Origin: Doryteuthis pealeii
Lineage: Eukaryota > Mollusca > Cephalopoda > Myopsida > Loliginidae
Length of the DNA stretch: 64,000 nucleotides
Assembly (NCBI GenBank): GCA_023376005.1
Contig: CM042147.1
Span: 118,850,912 to 118,914,911, forward strand
Reading direction: 5' to 3'
Position 1 is the stretch's first letter, and each line of letters starts with the position of its first letter. Below, in pieces: positions 1-9,882 of this stretch. Made by a program: the position numbers and the translations under genes. The notes below the pieces were generated by a model. That model was not told the origin of the DNA, searched no databases, and worked only from the letters and a program-made list of their open reading frames with translations.

Positions 1-235
1 ACTGGATCCGGTAAAGTAAAATTGATAGCCGTCGATGCCCAATGGCTTAGTGCCCCCTTGATGTTTAGAAGGGGCAGGGCTGGGTCTATTGCCCGCGCCT
101 GAGGCGCCCCATTGTTGGCGGGAATGCCGACGGGATCATGCAATTTTTGTTAGCCCACATAAATGGAGAACCTTGTGTCCAAGCTGCCATACAAGTGGGT
201 TATGAAGGCAAAATTACCTACTATAACGGCACCAA
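1..235 (+). repeat. GC-rich interspersed repeat, copy 1 (cut by window start)
   Basis: This stretch matches, in the opposite orientation and with divergence, the element at 8545-8830 and 55150-55440. Shared blocks include the tract around GCCTGAGGCGCCCC and GAATGCCGACGGGATC, and the downstream CCTTGTG and ACAAGTGGG blocks. It is much richer in GC than the surrounding DNA. It encodes no recognisable protein. I infer a short non-autonomous dispersed element; its class is not established. Confidence 0.6.
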
Positions 236-304
236 ATTATTTTTTTTTATTTCCTATGATATACCTGCTTTGCGATGCGGGTAAGTGAGGTAAGAACTAG
301 TCAA

Positions 305-470
305 CTTGGTTCCAGGGGAGTCTCCTGCCCCTCGCCCTAAAAGGGACGGAGGCCAAATTTAATTGCTGTGTACCTGAAGGGGAAATGCCGATGGAATCAA
401 GCACTTTTTGTAATGGCACGCATGAGTTTTTGGTTTGTAAGTGGGGACGCGCCCCCCCCCCACAAAAAAA
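305..470 (+). repeat. GC-rich interspersed repeat, copy 2 (degenerate)
   Basis: A second, more decayed copy in the same orientation as the one at the window start. The recognisable core is the block ending in GAATGCCGATGGAATC, followed by a TTTTT tract and a GGTTTGTAAGTGGGGAC segment equivalent to the GGTTTGTGGGTGGTCCCC part of the better copies. The small open frame across it on the minus strand is not a gene. Confidence 0.45.
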
Positions 471-539
471 ATGACCTTTATGTCTATTTTGGTTTGATGG
501 GAAACTGGAAATCAAATAAATAAAAATAACTTCTAGTGT

Positions 540-1555
540 CGCATGTGAGAACTAACCAAGGTGATTTCAAAAGATTGTTTTTGTTTTCTCCTCTCTTTTC
601 ACTTGGTTACCAATAATTTACATTAGGGTTGCGCAAATACTTAAGAGAGGTAATAATTTTTTTTTAAAATCTTTTAAATTTCAACTATACAAAATCAGGA
701 ATCTGGTCCAATTTTAATGAAATTTTCACTACTTTTTTCATTGATGACTTAATTTTATAATTAAATACTTTTATATTAAAAAAAACCCAACTCAATTCAG
801 AATGTTCATTAGTTTATGATTTCTAGAAGATCAAATCCGGAAGAACATATAAATAAATAAAATTCAATACCCGAAAAAAAATGACTAAGAAAATTTAAGT
901 GTTATTTTCTGAAAACTCAATATAATTTATGTAGCATGTTTTTTGGGGTTTCCTTTTTTCTTTTTTAGTTTTTAAATTAGCAATATTTTTCTTTGAATTG
1001 AATGCAAAAAAAAGTATTTTTTCTGATTCAAATATCCTTTTTTATTCACTAAAAATTTTTAATAGTGAATTTTAAACGTCTGGTACTATTATCCTTGTGC
1101 TAGATGATATTCACACCATAAATCAAGCTCTTTTAATCTTATCCAAAAATGTAAGTTTTAAAATACGCAATTTTGTGCAACATATTTTCCAAGATTTTTA
1201 TATATTCAAAAAATTATTACTAACGATAGTTCCTTTTTCATTATGAAGACTAAAAGGGCATAAGTTATTGCCCCCTCCCCTTTTATTTTTATTTTATTTT
1301 TTTTTTTTTAAATGTCCCGATTTTTAGTGGTTGAACCAACTGTTTCAGTGTGCGTCTCCTTATTGTGCGTTATTTTTTTCTTATTTATTTTGGCTATGTC
1401 ATGGTAACTTTTTTGTAGGAAATTTTCACACATTACACTCTATAAATATAGTAGCCAAAAATGTCCGAAATTTGAGTTTTGGGTCAAATCCCTTCAGTAA
1501 TATCCTTATAAGTTTGCAGGAAAAACATTGTAGAATATTTACCTAACCTATTCGT
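540..1555. other. AT-rich gene-free stretch
   Basis: About 1 kb of AT-rich DNA with homopolymer runs. The segment near 690-770 (ATTTTAATGAAATTTTCA) resembles the arms of the inverted repeat at 19015-19700, so at least part is dispersed repeat. No exon-like GC rise or splice-bounded frame is visible. Confidence 0.5.
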
Positions 1556-1559
1556 AAAT

Positions 1560-1690
1560 TGGTAGTATGTGATACAGATCACAAGTATGGGGCATTCAGT
1601 GAGGTGTCGAACTTGCTATTCAGTAATAATGGATATGCAAGACTAGCTTGCTAACCATTACACCACAATGGGACAGCCAGCCAAACATTG
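1560..1690 (-). repeat. SINE-C-like tRNA-derived fragment
   Basis: Reads on the minus strand as a tRNA-like head: a variable-box region resembling GTGTAATGGTTAGCAAGCTAG, then a B-box-like segment. It is similar to fragments at 44125-44330 and 45945-46060. It is degenerate and truncated, so this is a retroposed tRNA-like sequence rather than a tRNA gene. Confidence 0.4.
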
Positions 1691-1815
1691 TGTTACAGTC
1701 AAACTTATTTCATTAAAAATACAAACAGAAACATTGTGTTTACAGTCAAACTTATTTCATTAAATAGCAGCAGAAATTGTGTTCAAGTCAAACTTATTCA
1801 TTTAAATAAGCACAG
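1684..1815. repeat. Short tandem array, about 50-bp unit, three copies
   Basis: Three successive units share ATTGTGTTACAGTCAAACTT followed by ATTTCATTAAA and a short variable A-rich spacer. Units differ by small indels. Directly read from the sequence; no coding potential. Confidence 0.6.
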
Positions 1816-1889
1816 AATCTTTAAATTTGATGCAAATTTTATAAAATAACTTCAATAGTTATTGTTTAATGACAAAATAAAAAATTGTC

Positions 1890-2155
1890 ATGTTTAGTGG
1901 ACTACTCAGTCGTTAGAAGCGTTCGGCTAGAAACCACAAGGTTTCTAGTTCGATACCGGTCCCGCCAACTCAAGCGTATGAGTAGCACAGGGATCTATGC
2001 GGAAAGTTAGGAGCTGATGGTAAGGTGTGGTGCTCCACCTCAGATGCTAAAATAATCTCCTTGGGTCTAGCGCAAGTGAAAAGGGGATAGAACTCCCCTC
2101 GCTGATTAGCTGAATACCGACTTTAGGCCGCCCCGACGACTTTACTTTTACTTAC
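1890..2155 (+). repeat. SINE-B, tRNA-derived
   Basis: The head contains a B box (AGTTCGATACCGG) and a decayed A box. The body includes GAGTAGCACAGGGATCT, an AGGAGCTGATGGTAAGGTGTGG block and a tail CCGCCCCGACGACTTTACTTTTAC. The same body occurs at 34302-34558 (plus), 33942-34205 (plus, diverged) and 21636-21872 (minus). Head plus conserved body defines a tRNA-derived SINE family. Confidence 0.7.
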
Positions 2156-2394
2156 ATGAATAAAAAAAATCTTTATAAAAACAACAGTTTTCTCCCAGTT
2201 ATTTACAACTGGAAAGACAAATGTTTATTTATTTTGGGTTTTCTTGTGTTTTTTTTTGTTTTTTTTTTAACAGTTTAATTCATGGTGTAATTAAGTACCT
2301 GCTGACATTTTAAGTGTGGTTAAATTTTATAATTTAGCATTACAAATTGGTCACGGTCATTGTGGAGGTTAAAATTACCATCAAGCAATTCATA

Positions 2395-3020
2395 ATTGCT
2401 ACCTATTTAAGCTGTACAAAGCTATGGTGCGGCCACACTTGAAATTTGCATCACCAATCTGGAACCCCTATCTCGCTCAGAACATTAACCTCCTAGCAAC
2501 TGTACAGAACGTGCAACCAAACGAAATACCCTCCATCAGGCATCTGCCATATTCTGAACGTCCTTACTGCCCTGAGAATTGATTCTTGAAACTCTGGCTT
2601 CTGGCAACTGACCTGGTAAACGCTCATAAATGTCATTAATTGAGCACCTTTTTTGATCTCCATCTTTCCAACACACGTGGGCATGCCTACAAAGTCAGAA
2701 GACAGCATAGCTCACATGACTTTTGGAAACATTTTTTCATGCTCAGAATTGCCAAGGCATGGAATAAACTGCCTCATCCCCGTTTGTAGGCTCCCAAAAC
2801 AATACATCCTTTCAAGCATCCATGCTTCCTGTAATCCGCCAACACTATACCTGATACTCCTATCCACACACACATGCATGCACGCGCACACATACATGTA
2901 TATTATTACTGTGTGCTGTTCATGTTTCTGACACTAATACATTATTCTATGTACTAGACATGAGACTTTGATGATTGTGGTGCACCTGTGAGCACTGTAC
3001 ACAATAAATTTCATTATTAT
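2395..3020 (+). pseudogene. LINE (CR1/L2/jockey-type) RT C-terminal fragment and 3' UTR
   Basis: Conceptual translation from about 2405 gives KLYKAMVRPHLKFASPIWNP, then LLATVQ, IPSIRHLPYSERP, NTRGHAYKVRRQ and RIAKAWNKLPH. These match the conserved C-terminal part of reverse transcriptases of CR1/L2/jockey-like LINEs (VRPHLEYA..VW, TRGH, AWNSLP). Stops and frameshifts interrupt it. It is followed by a CA-rich tract and a 3' end GTACACAATAAATTTCATTA, a typical short-repeat LINE terminus. The same 3' end recurs inverted at 46070-46240. The insertion is 5'-truncated and dead. Confidence 0.75.
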
Positions 3021-3274
3021 AATTTTTCAGAGCAAAGTAAACAAGGTTTTCTGGTCATGTCAGCACACCAATGAAAGCATCAATATTTGTTTTGCTCTCT
3101 ACCTGATGGAATCTTCTTCCTATAATTTACCATTTGTATATACATCTGTATTAGTCATAGTTCACTATTCCTGACACAATTTCAACCAACTTTCAAAAAT
3201 GGTTATTGGTTATCCTTGGGAAGGTTTTAAACTCTATTGTCTGCAAAATGATCTCAGGTGCTTTGGCATTGTCC

Positions 3275-3580
3275 CTTCCAGCTTGGAAAATTTGCTGCAA
3301 GCCTGCCCTCGGTGGCGGCAGAATCTCCATAGAGGACTGTACTTGTCAGAAGTCACCCTGATACAACATCAATGAAAGCTAAGAGGTCCATAAGAAGCAA
3401 CGCAACAAAGCATCGGAACATCATCATCTACAGGGACAACCTACAAATGCAAAATCTGTGGTCAGAATGTTTCTCAAACATAGGACTTCATAGTCACAGG
3501 AGGCGCTGCAACTCCAGGGGCACCAAAACATTTTAATCATAGTCTTTCGAGACCTGAATTGCCAATGATGATGAATGATG
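3275..3580 (+). pseudogene. LINE ORF2 C-terminal fragment with CCHC-like zinc motif
   Basis: One frame reads LLQACPRWRQNLHRGLYLSE. After a frame change comes TYKCKICGQNVS and then LHSHRRRCNSRGT, giving a Cys-x2-Cys ... His-x3-Cys pattern. This is like the C-terminal zinc-finger tail of many invertebrate endonuclease-reverse transcriptases (CSxCGRxC...GLxSHxRRC). Stops are present. The downstream ATGATGATGAATGATGG resembles a simple LINE terminus. Assignment rests on motif spacing only. Confidence 0.5.
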
Positions 3581-3711
3581 GTCCAGAACTAGCCCCCCCC
3601 CTCCTCCAATTATAAAAGAAATGGGTTGGGTTAAAAGGAAAAATACACTAGTAGTAGATCATGAAAATACATAAAAGTGTCAGGATGAACACTAAGGCAA
3701 TGAATTTCTTG

Positions 3712-4789
3712 TGTTGTATTACTCTCTTTCCTTTATTACTTTCTATTCTTCTTCTGTTCATTCTTCTACTACCGCCCTGTCGGCTGGGGCGTTAGAATGC
3801 ACCTCTGCAGAGGGGTAGACTCCCCCAATGGGGCCACCTGTTGGCTGTGGGTGGCGATCCGTGATGCTTAAGGATAGAGCCCAGGTGGATGAGCAATTCA
3901 TGACATGCAATACTCCACTTTGGCCCTATCTTGGCTAGACGGCGGTCGGAGAGGCCCCTCCGATCAATCGTCTGGTCACATCAAGCCCTAGCACCTATAT
4001 GATTTTCCCAACCCTGTTTGCCCTTATGGCAAGCCCCAACCCCTTTTTAACATATGGGTGCTAGAAGGCGTGGCTGCGGGTCTACATGTCCTGGAAATGA
4101 CGTTAAACTCTATCTGATGGTGAGTTTCCAGTTTTGGAGGTTTTGGGGAATGTGGAGCACCCTTCATCACCATTGCTCCCTGGTCCACTCTGACCTGGAG
4201 TGGTAGTACCTGTTAGGGTCCCATCTATGGGTAAATAGAAAAAATGTATTTATAAAAATTGTATTATCCATTAAGAATTGATTTATTTCAAACTTTATCA
4301 CATTAAATGACCCACTGAGGTTGATATGCGTAAAAACAAACCAAACAAACCAATATCTTTTCTATCTTATGTTATTCTTCTAGCGTCTGGATTTCGTCTG
4401 GGGACTTCGTGTCGGTCTTCATTGGGTAATTTCTCTTTATCAGAAGCCCTGTGTCATTGGTAGTTTTTTAGATAATAACACAAGACTTCGATTTACTTAG
4501 ATCATATTTTATTCTGAAATCCCACCAGACTACCTGCGCAGATTGAGTCAGCTGGTGTATAACACGACTTACCCACTGTCGTGGTTTAGCCGATCTGATT
4601 AAAAATCCTCTCTAAATCTAAACCGGAGAGGGTCTTCTCCACCGATTCTCACGGTATCCACCGGAAGGATCAGGATGAGTTCAAGCCTGTCATTCAATCC
4701 TTCAAGGCCATGGACTGCAACTTATAATAGCCATTTTGGTTTCTACAACTACTGTATATAAGTATTAGGAATCTAATAATTATGTAACA
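3712..4789. mobile_element. Solo LTR (family L2) interrupted by a SINE-V insertion
   Basis: The element begins TGTTGTATTACTCTC and ends TTATGTAACA, and is bounded by a perfect 4-bp duplication CTTG at 3708-3711 and 4790-4793. A second copy at 45010-45452 shares both ends and most of the interior, without the insertion. The interior here is split by a ~590-bp SINE-V (about 3768-4360). No internal retroelement coding sequence accompanies it. TG...CA ends plus a short target duplication are diagnostic of an LTR. Confidence 0.8.
3768..4360 (+). repeat. SINE-V, longest copy, nested in solo LTR
   Basis: A ~590-bp element absent from the sister LTR copy at 45010. It contains TGGGGCCACCTGTTGGC, a TTGCCCTTATGGCAAGCCCC block and GATGGTGAG. 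A GGTCCACTCTGACCTGGAGT block follows, and the 3' tail reads ATTAAATGACCCACTGAGG then TTGATATGC and A-rich repeats. Other copies: 5155-5640, 29151-29370, 35460-35845, 39722-39850 (minus), 43185-43310 (5' part only), 51205-51560. The 3' tail is shared with a LINE fragment at 50228-50640. Confidence 0.75.
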
Positions 4790-5150
4790 CTTGACAAGAT
4801 AAAATGTACAACAAAAACAAATGAAAAACAAATGGGTCAAAACAAAAAGTCAATGTTTGTGATAGTATTGTATGAAATTAGCTGAATGAAATGGGATTAT
4901 ACACAAAGAAGCCAAAAAAACCAACACTAACACACAAACAGACAAAAATGAAGGCTAAAGTGAAACAATCATGGCGTGTGGACAGTTGGATAAAGTGATA
5001 TTCAGTTGAATCCACCACTATTGTCAAGGTGAAGATACTGGGACTTTAGTCTGAAGCCTTTTGAATGAAACATAAAGATGACTGCCAAAGAAAACAAGTA
5101 TTTGAAAGGAAAGTAACCTCTCTTTCATTATTTCCTATGGGAATTTACAC
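4790..5150. other. AT-rich spacer, no feature seen
   Basis: A-rich DNA with short AAACAAA runs. No splice-bounded frame, hairpin or recognisable repeat was found. Confidence 0.4.
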
Positions 5151-5154
5151 CCAT

Positions 5155-5640
5155 AGATATAATTGTTGGCCGTGGGTGGCGACCCTGAATGCATAAGGAT
5201 TGAAACCAGCTGGCTGAGCAGTCCATGGCCGTTGCTCTCAGGTGGTCGGAGAGGCCCTCCAATCGGCTGGTCACGCCAAGCCCTAGCACTAATATGATTT
5301 TCCCAACCTTTTGCCCTTATGGTAAGCCCCACCTTTTTATCATATGGGTGCAGAAGGCAGTGGCTGAGGGTCTTTCATGTCCTGGGAATGATGTTAAACT
5401 TATCTGATGGTGAGTTCCATTTTTGGAGATTGGGAATGTGGAGCACCCCTTTTATCACCATTGCTCCTGGTCCACTCTGAACCAGAGTGGTAGTAACTGT
5501 TAGTGTCCCATCTATGGGTTAAATAGGAATGTGTTTATAAAAAAAAATTAAGTATCCATTAAGAAGAATTTATTTCAAAACTTTATCGCCATTAAATGAC
5601 CACTGAGGTTGATATCCATAAAACAAACCAAACAAACTTA
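5155..5640 (+). repeat. SINE-V, 5'-truncated copy
   Basis: Starts inside the family at GGCCGTGGGTGGCGACC and runs through the GCCCTTATGGTAAGCCCC, GATGGTGAG and GGTCCACTCTGAACC blocks. It ends with ATTAAATGACCACTGAGG, TTGATAT and an A-rich tail. 5' truncation with a full 3' end is the usual outcome of LINE-driven retroposition. Confidence 0.7.
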
Positions 5641-5889
5641 ATTCATATGATATACAGTATATATTAGGAGGCACTATGGTTTTCTACCTTCTCTTGTCTG
5701 CAAAAATTAACGTAAGCCAAGGTAAAAAAGTATTGGAGTGTATTATGGTGATCAGAGAGCGGTGAAGAGATGTGTGTTGTCATCTTGGTGTTTTGGTAAG
5801 AACTGGCCGCATGGGAAAGGGTCTGGTGGTACGTGTTGATCATTGGGTTCATGCTGAGGTCAGACACAGGGGTGGGAAGGAAAGAAGGG

Positions 5890-6252
5890 TACCATTATAG
5901 AATGTGGCCTACTTTTGAATGTGGCCTGTCTCGCTTAATAGTATGTGGCCTACCATAAAAGCATATTATAAAGTTATAATAATAACTCCTAACCCTAACC
6001 TTAATTTTAGAATATTTTAGAATTAAATAGATTCCTGATCCATGTAAATTATGGATAAATTCTTTTTTAATTATTCTTAATTACTATATACAGCTTATGA
6101 CTGAATTGCATTTCTTGAAATTGAATATATGTGAAAAATAATTAGTTTCAATAAATTGCCTACACTTATAATCTATGAAATATACTCTTACTGAGGTAGG
6201 ACACACTCAAACCAGGTAGGCCACATACAACAGGTGGCTACATACTATGGCA
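5890..6252. mobile_element. MITE-like element with imperfect terminal inverted repeats
   Basis: The left end carries GAATGTGGCCTAC, GTGGCCTGTC and TATGTGGCCTACC. The right end carries the complement as GGTAGGACACAC, GGTAGGCCACATAC and AGGTGGCTACATACTATGG. The interior is AT-rich with a CCTAACCCTAACCTTAA tract. There is no coding capacity. I could not fix an unambiguous target duplication. Confidence 0.45.
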
Positions 6253-6374
6253 CCGAAGAATGGGTTTTGGAGAAGAGTCAATGAATGTATATATTATGAG
6301 GCAAACAAAGGTTATCATCATAAGAAGTGAACTCTGTTACCGATTTCAAATCTCTGAATGAGGTTGTTTCCATT

Positions 6375-6520
6375 TTACATAGTTCTGATACCCTTAGGAA
6401 AGGGTATGAATCCAAACTATTCTCTCTCCAGCTATGGATAAATAGTAGGGCAGACTGGGCTCTGTAACTTTGATATGGCAAACCGGTCTAGGAGAAGGAA
6501 AACACTGAATACAACTCAGT
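6375..6520 (+). repeat. SINE-A body fragment
   Basis: Contains the family blocks GATACCCTTAGGAAAGGGTATGAATCC, CCAGCTATGGATAAATAGTAGGGCAGACTGGGCTCT and TCTAGGAGAAGGAAAAC, which are seen in full copies at 30493, 34572 and 50854. The tRNA head is missing or unrecognisable. Confidence 0.6.
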
Positions 6521-6874
6521 TGTAGACCTGGAGAGGGATGGCTCTGCCAGGTTATTCCTGCCTCCAAGACACGCTTGATGAGTAGTGCCCTCATGAATGA
6601 CCAAATGAGGTTTATGGGAATAAATCTTCTATATTTATTGTTGATAATTCGACTTTTTGTATATCACATTTGCTAATCCGACACTGAAATATTGTGAGAT
6701 TGGTTACTACTAACATTGATAGTAAGAAAAAAAAAAATTTAGTTCTATTATTTATTAATGTTAGTAAATAACTTTAAAGAGTTACAGATGTTATTTTGGC
6801 TTTTCTTTAACCTATGCATAGTATGTATACATGTATATACCAAATTATTGGAGCACTTGAAATATAGACAAATC

Positions 6875-6925
6875 ATATATATATATATATTATATATATA
6901 TATAATATTATATATATATATATAA
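6875..6925. repeat. (TA)n microsatellite, interrupted
   Basis: Runs of TA separated by short interruptions, immediately left of a long palindrome. Confidence 0.8.
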
Positions 6926-6939
6926 GAGAGTTTTTATAA

Positions 6940-7157
6940 TTTGCTTGAAGCATTGTGTATATATTGGTTTGAGGTTGATTTTGAAGGCTATCACATGCAG
7001 GTGTAAAGAATAAGGTAACAATGGTGTTTGTGTGTTAACCTGTATTTTATTCTTTTAAAATTCTCAAATTCAAGAATAAATACGGTTAACACACAACACC
7101 ATTGTTACCTATTCTTTACACCTGCATTGTGATAGCCTTCAAAATCAACCTCCAAAC

Positions 7158-7162
<5 letters not shown>
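6940..7162. mobile_element. Palindromic MITE (hairpin family P1)
   Basis: The arms at about 6963-7047 and 7080-7160 are inverted copies. GGTTTGAGGTTGATTTTGAA on the left pairs with TTCAAAATCAACCTCCAAACC on the right, and the GCAGGTGTAAAGAATA and GGTAACAATGGTGT blocks also pair. The loop is AT-rich. A (TA)n tract flanks it on the right. A half copy starting GCTTGAAGCATTGTG occurs at 53870-53970, which supports a mobile family. Confidence 0.65.

Positions 7163-7196
<34 letters not shown>
7160..7196. repeat. (TA)n microsatellite
   Basis: About 17 consecutive TA units directly between two palindromic elements. Confidence 0.9.
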
Positions 7197-7202
7197 TACA
7201 AG

Positions 7203-7320
7203 TAATAACCTACTCAGTTTCACCATAAGGATCTTCGCTGTAATTAATCAATATCTTGATTAATTCAGTGGATTTAATCCTGAAGATCCTTATGGTGAAA
7301 CTCGAGTAGGTTTAATTACT
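7203..7320. mobile_element. Palindromic element (hairpin P2)
   Basis: Near-perfect inverted repeat: ACTCAGTTTCACCATAAGGATCTTC on the left pairs with GAAGATCCTTATGGTGAAACTCGAGT on the right around an AATTAATC-rich centre. It is about 118 bp with no coding content. A MITE or foldback remnant is likely. Confidence 0.6.
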
Positions 7321-7439
7321 GTGTAACATTATAATAATAAATTTGCTCTACTCATGTATTGAGCATTTATATTTGTTATATCGCTGTCTTATCATTGTGA
7401 AACTTTGCATCAATAACCATTGTGACCAATCTCACCGGT

Positions 7440-8034
7440 AAGTCACCTTTTCATATAAATCATTATAATATATATATTTATATATAAAATATATAGAAAC
7501 AAGGGTCACCTGATGATTGCTGATGCATGAACCAAATTGTTGTGACTTTTCCTTTGTCACCAAATAAATAGAGATGTTAAAACCTTTATATATTTATTAT
7601 ATTATATTATTTAACAGCTCTATTTTTATATTCGAGCACTCTCATAATACTGCATTTGGCACAACACCATTCCAGTAAAAGCTGAAACAAGTGACAAACC
7701 CCACACTATAGTATAATTATATATATTATATATTATATATATATATAATATATACTATAAAAGATTTGGCATTAAATAAACCCACAGGTTTGATATCAAT
7801 TAATACCAACCAAACTTGTTCTTAATCTGAAAGAGGCACCATAGAATTTCTATTTTGCCGACTGGTTATCATTTGAACAAGACTTGAATATAATTAATCA
7901 CATATAGATTGGTTTGTTTTTTCTAAATCTCTTTTTTTTAATTCCTAATATAGCCAGTTGATAAGTTTTTAATTTTCTTTTGTAATTTGTTCTATACATC
8001 ATAGATAAAAAGAACTTTTAAATGCACCCTGGAA
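7440..8034. other. AT-rich stretch with dispersed repeat and TA tracts
   Basis: The part at 7575-7755 (around GAGCACTCT, CCATTCCAG, AAAGCTGAAACA and CACACTATAGTATA) recurs at 30100-30270, in both cases running into a TA tract. The tail near 7770-7810 resembles the SINE-V 3' end. No exon seen. Confidence 0.5.
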
Positions 8035-8262
8035 TTTTCTTCTTCTTTTTTTCTTTCTTTTTTTTTTCTTTCTTTTCTCTTTTTTTTTTTTTTCTTTCTC
8101 TTTTTTTTTTTCTTTCTTTTTTTTTTTTCGTTTTCTCTTTTTTTTCTTTCTCTTTTTTTTTCTTTCTCTTTTTTTTTCTTTTCTGCTTATTTTTTTTTCT
8201 TCTCTTTTTTTTTTTCTTTCTTTTTTTTTTTTTCTTTTCTTGCTTTTTCTAAAAATCTCTTT
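8035..8262. repeat. Polypyrimidine T/C tract
   Basis: About 230 bases of T runs broken by single C's and CTTTC steps. The long Lys/Arg-rich or Phe-rich frames across it are artefacts of composition. An ambiguous base N lies just after it at 8289, so the tract was probably hard to sequence. Confidence 0.9.
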
Positions 8263-8544
8263 TTTTAAATTCCTATATACTTCCGAAANAACGAACCCCA
8301 CTTTAAAGACTAACCATCTCAAAATAATAAACTTTTAGAATATACAACATTGAAGTGAATATTAAAATAGAAGAAATATATAAGTAATTGTAAAATGGTA
8401 TAAGGACTATTTGCTCCGTAAATTCTACCAAATAAATAACTGGAAAAACCCATTCTTATGTCCGTGTTTTTTATAAAATGTTTAGTCGTTTTACTATACC
8501 ACCAATTTCAAGTGAAAACGTAGAAAAATTCTACCTGTAAAATC

Positions 8545-8830
8545 CTTTGGCTACATGATATTTTCCAGTGCCCCACTTGTACGGTCAGGCACAAGGCCCT
8601 ATTTATGGGGACCACCCACAAACCGAAGCTCATGGAGTGGCAGGTGAAAAATTGCGTCGATCCCGTCGGCATTCCCCCTCAAGGGGGGCGCCTCAGGCAC
8701 TGGCAATAAACCCAACCCTGCCCTTTAAATCAAGGGGGCAGGTGTTGCCTGGGGGGATAGCCCCCTGGATCGACGCTATTAACTCGTAAAGATCCAGGGC
8801 CGAAGCCACTGGACCCCCGCGTGGGCCGCT
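8545..8830 (-). repeat. GC-rich interspersed repeat, copy 3, abutting copia RT
   Basis: Minus-strand copy of the element at the window start. It joins the copia RT frame immediately after the residues KARYVA, so it or the event that brought it truncates the copia element. It contains an internal partial inversion (GGATCCAGGG / CCCCCTGGATC). Confidence 0.6.
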
Positions 8831-9020
8831 ACATATCTAGCCTTAAATTGTTCTTCATTGTTTTGTCCTAATTTTACAGCATATACCCATTTGCCTCCAA
8901 TATTTTTTTGTTTTGAGGTACAGGGATAAGTTTATAAGTTCCATTTTCTTTAAGAGCATTTACTTCATTATTCATTGCTTTTTCCCATTTTAATTTTTCA
9001 TTAGATATGATGGCTTCTTC
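8831..9020 (-). pseudogene. Ty1/copia RT N-terminal fragment, copy 1
   Basis: The minus-strand frame reads EEAIISNEKLKWEKAMNNEV, then NALKENGTYKLIPVPQ, KWVYAVK and FKARYVA. This is the conserved start of copia-type reverse transcriptase (W..AM..E..AL..N.T..L...P, KWV...K, RYKARLVA). It stops before the catalytic YVDD region, which is absent. It continues upstream across a solo LTR into the integrase part. Frameshifts are present in this copy. Confidence 0.75.
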
Positions 9021-9024
9021 ATAG

Positions 9025-9878
9025 TGATATATCTTAAGATATCTGTAAAGCGTATGTTTGCAAAGAAGAATAATGGACGAGAAGGTTTGGATTAAAATCG
9101 TTTATTAAAATAAACAAGGGAAAACGTTGTTGTTGTCTCAGAAGTATTAGTAGTAAACTCTGGAATGGCCGAGTGGAGTAAATCAGGAATGGTCGGGGGT
9201 CGCGAGGTGCAGTGGGTGTCGTATGATGATACGTCATGAGGCTTTCTGTGGCCTGGTGTGAGGCGTGGGTAGTATCGTGTTGATAGTACGATGTAGGTAG
9301 ATAGAAGCTGTAAGTTGATATGGTCACTTGGTGTGGGAAATAAGTCAGGAAGGACCCAGTGAGTTGTGGTGGATAGTGCCGTGGTGGTCAGGAGGTAAGG
9401 ATATCGTGCCGGCTGTGGTGAAGAGTTGAAGTAAGGTTGAGTGTCAGGGTAGGTGCGGGCGTGGTGGTAGTGGGTAGATGTAGCGGCTCTTTGATCTTTA
9501 CCTGCCTGCCGGTCGATCGGCGATACGAATGCCTGAAAGCCCTCAGTTAACTCTCTTTGTCCTCAAAATGCCGAACCTATATAGTAGAGAGATGTGCTCC
9601 AGAAATGCTTTGTGCGTTTAGCGGGAAGGCACCCCATTGGCCGAAATCCGGATTCCGTTCATGATATTATTTTTTGTTGTTTTGGAATTCCTTTCAAGCG
9701 TAACTCAATCCGAGCCCATGCGCAGAACTGCGTCAATTTGGTCACTTTGTTTTAGGTACCGTTGGGTTAACTTCCGCTGGTAGGCGTCCGTGACTCGTGT
9801 TTGTTTTGCTTTGTTAGTGAGTGGATATATTGTGTGTAAGGATTGTGAATCATAGAGATATCTATCTCTGTTATAACA
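9025..9878 (-). mobile_element. Solo LTR (family L1) nested in copia, copy 1
   Basis: Bounded by a perfect 4-bp duplication ATAG (9021-9024 and 9879-9882) and TG...CA ends. Removing it restores a continuous copia reading frame (IPQSY to EEAII). On the minus strand it carries a TATA-like CTATATAGG and, nearer its 3' end, TTTATTTTAATAAACG, consistent with promoter and polyadenylation regions. A diverged relative is at 24083-24730 in the opposite orientation. No internal coding region accompanies it. Confidence 0.85.
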
Positions 9879-9882
9879 ATAG

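Noticed and set aside
7999..8322. Lys/Arg-rich 107-residue frame on the minus strand and Phe-rich frame on the plus strand
   Set aside because: Both are translations of a polypyrimidine tract and cross an ambiguous base; no gene.
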